Assembly (NCBI GenBank): GCA_006844605.1
Contig: SPJN01000005.1
Span: forward strand, 1 to 64,000
Direction: 5' to 3'
Origin: Hyphomicrobiales bacterium
GTDB taxonomy: Bacteria > Pseudomonadota > Alphaproteobacteria > SPJN01
DNA: 64,000 nt
The notes under the pieces are model-generated. The model was not told the DNA's origin. It worked only from the letters and a program-made list of their open reading frames with translations, and ran no database searches. The translations under genes and the position numbers were made by a program. This document shows, piece by piece, positions 28,860 to 36,348 of the stretch. Each line of letters begins with the position of its first letter. The first letter of the stretch is position 1.

Positions 28860-28965
28860 CGCAATATGGGGTTGCGAATGGATATAACGGCCCCATTTCC
28901 GCCTTGCCATGCCGATAGTTTGGTTGCAAAATGAAACCGAATTGAAAATAGGCTGGGAGGCTGAC

Positions 28966-29700
28966 ATGAGTGCCAAAAAGACTTGTCTTGTTATTGGGGC
29001 AGGGGACGCAACAGGGGCGGGCATCGCCAAACGATTTGCCAAGGGCGGCTATTATGTCTGCCTGACGCGGCGGCCCCGCCACCTTGATAAATTGCAGGCC
29101 CTTGCAGATGAGATTATTGCCGATGGCGGCACAGCCTCTGCCCACGGGGTTGATGCGCGCGAGGAGGAGGCGATGGTCGCCCTGTTCGACGCCATCGAAC
29201 GCGATATCGGCCCGCTTGAAGTTGTGGTTTTTAATATCGGTGCCAATGTTGCCTTTCCCATTCGTGACACAACCGCCCGCGTTTTCACAAAAGTGTGGGA
29301 GATGGCGTGCTTTGCAGGCTTTATCGCAGGGCGGGAGGCCGCGCGCGTGATGGTGCCGCGCGGGCAGGGGACAATCCTGTTCACCGGGGCAACTGCATCT
29401 GTGCGCGGTGGGGCAGGTTTTGCCGCCTTTGCTGCTGCCAAACATGGCTTGCGTGCCGTTGCGCAATCGTGCGCGCGGGAACTGGCCCCGGAAGGCATCC
29501 ATGTCGCCCATCTGGTGATTGATGGGCCGATCAACACGGAATGGACATCGCAAAACGTGCCGAACTTTAAGGCGCGCCTGGCAGACGATAATGTGTTGCA
29601 GCCAGCCTCAATCGGTGAAACCTATTGGCAGGTACATCAACAAACAAAAGACGCTTGGACGTTTGAGCTTGATGCCCGTCCGTGGAAAGAACAATGGTAA
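28966..29700 (+). CDS. SDR family oxidoreductase
   Basis: Start trimmed to MSAKKT; GAGDATGAGIAKRFAKGGY. Confidence 0.88.
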   Translation: MSAKKTCLVIGAGDATGAGIAKRFAKGGYYVCLTRRPRHLDKLQALADEIIADGGTASAHGVDAREEEAMVALFDAIERDIGPLEVVVFNIGANVAFPIRDTTARVFTKVWEMACFAGFIAGREAARVMVPRGQGTILFTGATASVRGGAGFAAFAAAKHGLRAVAQSCARELAPEGIHVAHLVIDGPINTEWTSQNVPNFKARLADDNVLQPASIGETYWQVHQQTKDAWTFELDARPWKEQW

Positions 29701-29727
29701 GCGACAGTATTGGTTAGGAGGCCATTC

Positions 29728-30333
29728 ATGACAAAAGCAGAATTTTTATTCGATTTCGGTAGCCCCAATGCCTATCTAAGCGGGCGCGTCATTGCAGGGA
29801 TTGAGGCACGCACCGGCGTGACGTTCGATTATGTCCCCGTTCTATTGGGCGGCATTTTCAAGGCAACCGGGAATAAAAGCCCGATGGAAGCCTATGGCCA
29901 TGTTGCACCCAAATTTGCCTATGATCAGTTGGAAACACAGCGTTTTATTACCCGTCACGGGTTGGTTGATTTTTCCTTTAATCCACACTTCCCCGTCAAT
30001 ACGGTCATGCTGATGCGCGGTGCGGTCTTTGCCAAGCGCGAAGGGTTCCTGCCTGCCTATTTCGACGTGGCCGCTGCGGCCATGTGGGAAAAGGGGTTGA
30101 AGATGGATGACGCCGAGATATTCGCGCAGGCCCTGACCGAAGGTGGCCTTGATGGGGCTGCCATTTTGGCGGCGACACAGGATCAGGCTATCAAGGATGA
30201 GCTGAAGTCATCGACAGAGGCAGCAGTGGCGCGCGGTGTGTTTGGTATTCCCACATTTTTTGTGGGGGATGAGATGTTTTTCGGCAAGGATAAGCTGCGC
30301 GACGTCGAAGACGAAATTACCACGCAATCATAA
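29728..30333 (+). CDS. 2-hydroxychromene-2-carboxylate isomerase / DsbA-family protein
   Basis: FLFDFGSPNAYLSGRVI; GVFGIPTFFVGDEMFFGKDKL. Confidence 0.9.
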   Translation: MTKAEFLFDFGSPNAYLSGRVIAGIEARTGVTFDYVPVLLGGIFKATGNKSPMEAYGHVAPKFAYDQLETQRFITRHGLVDFSFNPHFPVNTVMLMRGAVFAKREGFLPAYFDVAAAAMWEKGLKMDDAEIFAQALTEGGLDGAAILAATQDQAIKDELKSSTEAAVARGVFGIPTFFVGDEMFFGKDKLRDVEDEITTQS

Positions 30334-30366
30334 ACTGCGAAATTTACCGAAATAGAGACTTGCTTG

Positions 30367-30395
30367 CGGGCGCATTGGCACAGACAATGCGCCCG
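30367..30395. terminator. perfect 11-bp stem-loop between the isomerase and nitronate monooxygenase genes
   Basis: CGGGCGCATTG-GCACAGA-CAATGCGCCCG followed by ACATTTATT. Confidence 0.6.
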
Positions 30396-30433
30396 ACATT
30401 TATTATGAACATCACCATAAGTGGGAGACAGTT

Positions 30434-31408
30434 ATGAAAACTAAAATCACCGAAATGCTGAACATCGAACATCCGATCGTTCAGGGCGGCATGCATTATG
30501 TTGGCTTTGCCGAGATGGCAGCAGCCGTATCAAACGCAGGCGGCCTTGGCATTATTACAGGTCTGACACAGCCCAGCGCCGCTGACCTTGCCAATGAAAT
30601 CGCCCGTTGCAAGGATATGACTGACAAACCGTTTGGTGTGAACATCACCTTCCTGCCGGTTGTGAACGCGCCTGACTATCCGGGCATGATGGACGCCATC
30701 ATCAAGGGCGGCGTAACCGTTGTTGAAACAGCCGGGAACAACCCGTCGCAATGGTTGCCCATGTTGAAAGATGCGGGCATCAAGGTCATTCACAAATGTA
30801 CCTCTGTCCGTCATTCATTGAAGGCGCAATCCATCGGTTGTGATGCGGTATCTGTTGACGGGTTTGAATGTGGTGGTCATCCGGGTGAAGATGATATCCC
30901 CAACATGATCCTGCTGCCCCGCGCTGCCGAAGAACTTGAGATTCCGTTCATCGCCTCAGGTGGTATGGGCAACGCCCAGCAATTGGTTGCCGCATTGGCC
31001 ATGGGTGCCGAGGGCATCAATATGGGCACGCGCTTTATTGCCACCAAGGAAGCGCCGGTTCATGAAAATGTGAAACAGGCCATTCTTGCGGCAAGCGAGC
31101 TTGATACACGTTTGATCATGCGCCCCTTGCGCAATACAGAACGCGTTTTGAACAATGACGCGGTTGAACGGTTGTTGCAGAAAGAAAAGGAACTTGGCGA
31201 CGATATCAGCTTCATGGACATTGCCGAAGAAGTGGCGGGCGTCTATCCGCGCATCATGACCGAAGGCGACATGGATGCGGGTGGCTGGTCCTGCGGTATG
31301 GTTGCGGGTCTGATCCACGACATTCCGACCTGTCAGGAATTGATTGACCGCATCATGACAGAGGCGGACGAGATTATCAGCAGCCGCCTTGCCAAGTTCG
31401 CGAGCTAA
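30434..31408 (+). CDS. nitronate monooxygenase family protein
   Basis: HPIVQGGMHYVGFAEMAAAVSNAGGLGIIT; GFECGGHPG; IASGGMGNAQQLVAALAMGAEGINMGTRF. Confidence 0.92.
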   Translation: MKTKITEMLNIEHPIVQGGMHYVGFAEMAAAVSNAGGLGIITGLTQPSAADLANEIARCKDMTDKPFGVNITFLPVVNAPDYPGMMDAIIKGGVTVVETAGNNPSQWLPMLKDAGIKVIHKCTSVRHSLKAQSIGCDAVSVDGFECGGHPGEDDIPNMILLPRAAEELEIPFIASGGMGNAQQLVAALAMGAEGINMGTRFIATKEAPVHENVKQAILAASELDTRLIMRPLRNTERVLNNDAVERLLQKEKELGDDISFMDIAEEVAGVYPRIMTEGDMDAGGWSCGMVAGLIHDIPTCQELIDRIMTEADEIISSRLAKFAS

Positions 31409-31417
31409 ACAGATCCG

Positions 31418-32401
31418 ATGCATATACTGATTGTTGGCGCAGGGGCTGTCGGGCTGACCTATGGACTGGCCTTTCACAAGGCCGGTGCCCGTGTCTCATA
31501 CCTTGTAAAACCTGCCCATGTGGCAGGGCTGAAGGATGGCGTGACGATGCTGCGCCACAATCTTTTATTACCCGGATTGACCGAAGAACGCTTTGTTGAT
31601 TTCAACCTGTTTGACGATGTGTCAAGCACACCGGTTGAGGAGTTCGACCAGATTTGGTTGACCGTTCCGTCAGACGCCCTGTCCGATGACTGGTTGGGTG
31701 TCTTGCGTGACGGGTTGGCGGATGATGCAGCGGTGATCGGGCTTCAGCCCGGCCCGAAGGATGATGCCCGCCTGCGCAGCTTTTTCGGTGATCAATTGGT
31801 GAAGGGGGTCATTGGCTTCCTCGCCTATCAATATCCGCTACCGGGGCAAGCCAATCCCAAGGGGCGGTCCGGCATCGCCTATTTGTTGCCGCCACAGGCA
31901 GGGGGGCTTGGCCCCACCGACCATTCGGCGGCCCATGCGGCGAAGGATATGCTGGCAAAGGGGGGGCTGGATATCAGCCTGTCTGATAATCTGGCAGAAC
32001 AATATGGCCGCGTGTCAGCCCTGTCCCTGACCAATATGGCGGGGCTTGAGCTGGCAGGCTGGTCATTCCGTGGGTTCCGCACGAACAAAAACAAGGGCCG
32101 CGCGCTGGCCAAGGCTGCCGCGGTCGAGGCGCTGGCGCTGGTCGATCATCAATTTGATCTGCCCCATAATGAAAAGCGTGATAGCCGTTTGGCATCGCTT
32201 GGCCCGTTGGTTAGCCTTGTGGCACCGTTGGTCCCGTCCATCCGGTTGGAACCTTATTTGGCGTTCCATTTCGGTAAGGTCAGCGCGCAAACGCGATCTG
32301 TATTGCGTGATTATGTTGCGCTGGCGCGGGAGGCAAACATGCCCAGCAGTGCCATACAGGAATTATTGTCTGCGCTGGAGGCGTTGGACGAAACGGCCTA
32401 G
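31418..32401 (+). CDS. ketopantoate reductase (ApbA/PanE) family protein
   Basis: ILIVGAGAVGLTYGLAFHKAGARVSYLVKP. Confidence 0.82.
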   Translation: MHILIVGAGAVGLTYGLAFHKAGARVSYLVKPAHVAGLKDGVTMLRHNLLLPGLTEERFVDFNLFDDVSSTPVEEFDQIWLTVPSDALSDDWLGVLRDGLADDAAVIGLQPGPKDDARLRSFFGDQLVKGVIGFLAYQYPLPGQANPKGRSGIAYLLPPQAGGLGPTDHSAAHAAKDMLAKGGLDISLSDNLAEQYGRVSALSLTNMAGLELAGWSFRGFRTNKNKGRALAKAAAVEALALVDHQFDLPHNEKRDSRLASLGPLVSLVAPLVPSIRLEPYLAFHFGKVSAQTRSVLRDYVALAREANMPSSAIQELLSALEALDETA

Positions 32402-32427
32402 TCAGTTTGGCTTTGTGCTTTGACTTG

Positions 32428-33183
32428 TTACGCGGTGCGGTATCGATCACAGATTGACCGCACCCATGCCGTCCCCGGATGGTCGGCCCAGCGTGAAGAC
32501 CAGTCTTCAAATACTGTGCGTGCCTCATCAGGAATGGTGAAGGATAGTGACCGGGGCCAACAGGTGCCGCACAGCAGGCTGGCGGCGGTCAGGTCAGCCT
32601 TGGTAAAGCGATCCCCCACCAGATAACCCGTGTCGGCGTTGCGCACCATCACCTCATCCAATGCCGTATCCATATTGGCATAGCCTTCGGCGACGGTTTC
32701 GGGGGTGATATTGTCCGCCGCGCGCAGCAGCAGGTTCATCGCCGGTTCAGCGATGCGCATACCCAACTTGGTAGCCGGACCACGGTCCAGCGTGAACATG
32801 CGCGTGAGCAAGCCGGGATAGGTTTTCAATACGTAATCGAAATAGGCGCGCCGGAACGGTGCGCCGACCAGCCCCTCAAACAGGGCGGTAACCTCCTCAA
32901 CCTCGGTAGCGAGGGCGGGGTCTTCATAGGTCAGGGGTTTTTCGGGGAATTGTTTTTCAAGCCAGTGCAGAATGCTGTCCGACCCGGCAATCACTTCGTC
33001 ATCATTCACAACCAATATGGGGGTGGATGTGCTGGCCCCCTTGGTCAGTTTGCGGGTGACGGGAATATGCAGGCCGGGGATTAAAACCCGTGGTTCAACG
33101 GTTAGGCCCTTATAGTCACAGGCCCAGCGTCCCCGTTCATTAAAGTGGGAAAAATGGAACTGGTATAGGACCGGTGTCGTCAT
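32428..33183 (-). CDS. glutathione S-transferase N-terminal domain protein
   Basis: LYQFHFSHFNERGRWACDYKGL; ILVVNDDEVIAGSDSILHWLEKQFP. Confidence 0.82.
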   Translation of the reverse strand: MTTPVLYQFHFSHFNERGRWACDYKGLTVEPRVLIPGLHIPVTRKLTKGASTSTPILVVNDDEVIAGSDSILHWLEKQFPEKPLTYEDPALATEVEEVTALFEGLVGAPFRRAYFDYVLKTYPGLLTRMFTLDRGPATKLGMRIAEPAMNLLLRAADNITPETVAEGYANMDTALDEVMVRNADTGYLVGDRFTKADLTAASLLCGTCWPRSLSFTIPDEARTVFEDWSSRWADHPGTAWVRSICDRYRTA

Positions 33184-33629
33184 GCGGTGGCGTCAGCAGG
33201 TTTGGACATGGTGGCATAGGTATAGCCGGCAAGCCCGCCTATCAACACTTGTGCCAGCAACCCGCCAAGTGACCGCGCGCCGGGGATCAACGGTACGCCG
33301 AAAAATACCTGCTCCATCAAAACCAGCATCACCAGCATGGCGACCATGCCGGCGGCGGCATAGATCACCGGGCGCTTGAAACTGATCAGCCGTGATGTGC
33401 GGTCAGCAGCGAAAAACGCGACGCCCAATCCCAGCAGGATAAACACGGCATAAAGCGGCCCCATGCCGACAATATCAAATGCTGTCATGGACAGACGGTC
33501 CGCCATCGATACCTCAGCCCCGACTGAGATCAAGCCGCCCAACACAAATTGCGTGGACATGGCAGTTGCCAGTGCCGCCGTCAGAATAACGGTGATGACA
33601 AAACGGATCATGCGGGACGTGCGGGTCAT
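33180..33629 (-). CDS. hypothetical membrane protein
   Basis: 4-bp overlap with the downstream GST; four TM-like segments. Confidence 0.7.
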   Translation of the reverse strand: MTRTSRMIRFVITVILTAALATAMSTQFVLGGLISVGAEVSMADRLSMTAFDIVGMGPLYAVFILLGLGVAFFAADRTSRLISFKRPVIYAAAGMVAMLVMLVLMEQVFFGVPLIPGARSLGGLLAQVLIGGLAGYTYATMSKPADATA

Positions 33630-33734
33630 GTGGCTTTGGCCTTTATTTTGAAATCTTTGGGTGGGCAGCGCGCCCAACTGGCCTATAATGGTACGTCATA
33701 ACGCGAATTACAATAAGCCAGAACGGGACCGACC

Positions 33735-34862
33735 ATGCGCCTGCTTACACGTTTTGCCCTTTTATTCAGCCTTGCCCTTGCGCCCATATCCGCATTGGCC
33801 GAACAACCGGTGATCGACAGCCAAATCGTTGATGGCTATCAGTTGGACACAGTGGCGGACGGGCTCGACTTTCCGTGGTGTGTTGCCTTCCTGCCCAATG
33901 GTGACCTGCTGGTCACACAGCGCAGCGGGGCGTTGGTGCGCGTTGATGGGGCGGGCAAGAAACATGTCATCACCGGCATGCCAGAAGTTTATCACGCCCG
34001 TCAGGGCGGCCTGTTCGATGTGATGGTATCGCCTGATTTTGCGGCAACCGGCATTGTTTATCTGTCCTATGCCGCCGGTACACCCGGTGCCAATCAAACC
34101 AGCGTGTTTAAGGCGCGCTTGCAGGATGATGCACTGGTTGATGGTGACGTGATCTTTGCCGCCAGCCCGACAAAGGCAACGGCAGTGCATTATGGTGGAC
34201 GTATGGTGACCCTGCCTGACGGGTCGATTGTGTTGACGCTTGGTGATGGCTTCCGCTATCGGGAGGAGGCGCAGAAACTGTCCTCTCATATTGGGACGAT
34301 TGTCCGGTTCATGCCAGATGGGTCGGCCCCGGCAGATAATCCCTATATCGGGCGCAAGGATGCCTTGCCGGAAATATTCAGCTATGGCCATCGCAGTGTG
34401 CAGGGGTTGGTCCACGATGCCCAAACCGGTACATTGTGGGCGCATGAACATGGCGCACAGGGCGGTGATGAACTGAACCTGTTGGTGCCCGGCGGCAATT
34501 ACGGCTGGCCGCTTGCCACCACGGGGATTGATTATACCGGCGCGAAAATCACCCCGTTCAAACAATATCCGGGCACGGAAAAATTCGCCCATGATTGGGT
34601 GCCATCGATTGCGCCGTCCGGCATGGTCCGCTATCGCGGCACCTTGATGCCTGAGCTTGATGGCGATTTCCTGATCGGCGGCCTGGCATCAATGGATGTC
34701 CGCTTGCTGGAAACCGCCGGCAATGAAGTTACATCAGAACATGTGTTGTTTGAGGAGTTGGAGGAGCGTATTCGCGACCTGCGCATCGGACCGGATGGGG
34801 CGATCTATCTGCTGACCGACACGGATGAGGGGCGGGTGATTCGCATTTCGCCTGCGCCATAA
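33735..34862 (+). CDS. PQQ-dependent sugar dehydrogenase family protein (secreted)
   Basis: Signal peptide; GLDFPWCVAFLPNGDLLVTQRSGALVRV; HGAQGGDELNLLVPGGNYGWP. Confidence 0.92.
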   Translation: MRLLTRFALLFSLALAPISALAEQPVIDSQIVDGYQLDTVADGLDFPWCVAFLPNGDLLVTQRSGALVRVDGAGKKHVITGMPEVYHARQGGLFDVMVSPDFAATGIVYLSYAAGTPGANQTSVFKARLQDDALVDGDVIFAASPTKATAVHYGGRMVTLPDGSIVLTLGDGFRYREEAQKLSSHIGTIVRFMPDGSAPADNPYIGRKDALPEIFSYGHRSVQGLVHDAQTGTLWAHEHGAQGGDELNLLVPGGNYGWPLATTGIDYTGAKITPFKQYPGTEKFAHDWVPSIAPSGMVRYRGTLMPELDGDFLIGGLASMDVRLLETAGNEVTSEHVLFEELEERIRDLRIGPDGAIYLLTDTDEGRVIRISPAP

Positions 34863-34967
34863 GATGCCGTCGGCATGGGGCGGTCGTGCAACAAAGCCTT
34901 GACACTACTGAATAAATTGGCAGTATGAATGCCATAATGTGCGGGGCGCAGCGGGCGCATCGCCTTT

Positions 34968-35015
34968 ATGGATTGTACCCGTGTTGGGATGAACTGTACT
35001 CGTGATGGATTGTAG
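34968..35015 (+). other. candidate leader ORF MDCTRVGMNCTRDGL* directly upstream of the TetR gene
   Basis: 15 codons made of an imperfect 21-nt repeat; stop TAG ends 2 nt before the GTG start at 35018. Confidence 0.35.
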
Positions 35016-35017
35016 CC

Positions 35018-35632
35018 GTGGCAGACAATAAAAACAAAGCGATTGCGCAAGGCAAAACTGACCCGCCCGAGGAAAGCGACGGTCGTCGCCGTCGCCGGGT
35101 AGCTTCCCGCCGGGCGATTGTTGAGGCTATGATGGCGTTGATTGAGCAGGGGGTGATGGAGCCTACTGCCGCGCAAGTGTCCAAACAGGCCAATGTCGGG
35201 ATGCGGACGGTCTTTCGCCACTTTAACGATATGGAAAGCCTGTTCGCAGAAACAACCGATGTGTTGACCGAACGGGTGCGTGAGTATTTTCTGTATGTCA
35301 GCCCCGAAAAACATATTGATGCCCGCCTGCGCGATGTGATCAATGCCCGGGCACAGATGTTTCAAATTCTGGCAAACTTCAAGCTATCTACCCAGACGTG
35401 GTTTCATAAATCCGCCTATCTGCGTGAAGATGATTTGAATACACGGAAGATGCTGCACAATAATCTGAAAAAGAATTTCCCAGAGATGCAGGATATGGAT
35501 GTCGCCCGGACCAAGGCATTGGACCTGGCGCTTGGATTTGATGGTTGGCTGGGCAATCGTGTGGGCGGCGGTCTGTCGGTTGAAGAAACCAAGGACGTGA
35601 TCTATGCACTGGCCCGCCCGCAATTTGATTAG
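35018..35632 (+). CDS. TetR/AcrR family transcriptional regulator
   Basis: GTG start; N-terminal HTH RRAIVEAMMALIEQGVMEPTAAQVSKQANVGMRTVFRHFNDMESLFAE. Confidence 0.88.
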   Translation: MADNKNKAIAQGKTDPPEESDGRRRRRVASRRAIVEAMMALIEQGVMEPTAAQVSKQANVGMRTVFRHFNDMESLFAETTDVLTERVREYFLYVSPEKHIDARLRDVINARAQMFQILANFKLSTQTWFHKSAYLREDDLNTRKMLHNNLKKNFPEMQDMDVARTKALDLALGFDGWLGNRVGGGLSVEETKDVIYALARPQFD

Positions 35633-35652
35633 GCGGCCGATTGGCCAACAGC

Positions 35653-36075
35653 TCAGCCCGCGTCGATAATCCTGTAATCATGTTCAACCACACACCCTGC
35701 CTTTTCCATCATGATAGAGGCAGAGCAATATTTTTCCGCTGACAGGGCAACGGCGCGCTTGACCATTGGTTCTTTCAAATCAGTGCCTGTGACCACAAAG
35801 GTCATTTTGATTTTGGTGAAGACGGCGGGAACCGCATCGGCGCGCTGGGCCTCAAGCTCTGCCACGCAGCCTACGATATTTTGTCGGCCCTTTTTCAAGA
35901 TCGTTACAACGTCATAGGACGCGCAGCCCCCCATGCCCATCAACAACAGTTCCATCGGACGGGGGCCGCGATTTTGCCCGCCACTGTCGGCGGGGCCATC
36001 CATGCGGACGGTGTGGCCGGTTTCTGATTCAGCGTCGAAACAGACGTCTTCGACCCAGGAAACTGTCGCTTTCAT
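35653..36075 (-). CDS. OsmC family protein
   Basis: Start trimmed to MKATVSWVEDVCFDAESETGHTVRMDGP; PMELLLMGMGGCASYDVVTIL. Confidence 0.92.
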   Translation of the reverse strand: MKATVSWVEDVCFDAESETGHTVRMDGPADSGGQNRGPRPMELLLMGMGGCASYDVVTILKKGRQNIVGCVAELEAQRADAVPAVFTKIKMTFVVTGTDLKEPMVKRAVALSAEKYCSASIMMEKAGCVVEHDYRIIDAG

Positions 36076-36115
36076 AATATACCCTTGCGCGCTTGGCAGT
36101 TGAAGTTGAGCGACC

Positions 36116-36211
36116 CTATAGGGCCTGCATCGCCTTGCCAAGGGGGACGGGCGTCGCGGCTTGATCAATGGCTACTGCCGTGAGCGCAATAATGAGAAAA
36201 AGGCCGCGCAT
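36116..36211 (-). CDS. candidate 31-aa hydrophobic small protein
   Basis: MRGLFLIIALTAVAIDQAATPVPLGKAMQAL*; below the ORF-track length cut-off; AGGAGG is ~23 nt upstream of the ATG. Confidence 0.35.
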   Translation of the reverse strand: MRGLFLIIALTAVAIDQAATPVPLGKAMQAL

Positions 36212-36278
36212 ATTTGTTATCTCAACTACGTATGCCTCCTATCGCGGGGTAGGCGGATCTAAACCGTAGTAGAGAAGA

Positions 36279-36304
36279 AGGCCGCCCCCGGGGAGGGACG
36301 GCCT
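36279..36304. terminator. GC-rich stem-loop downstream of the TonB receptor gene
   Basis: AGGCCG...CGGCCT inverted repeat around CCCCCGGGGAGGGA. Confidence 0.5.
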
Positions 36305-36348
36305 GATTAGTGGGGCGGCTTGATTAAAGGCTGCAGCGAAGGCGCTTT

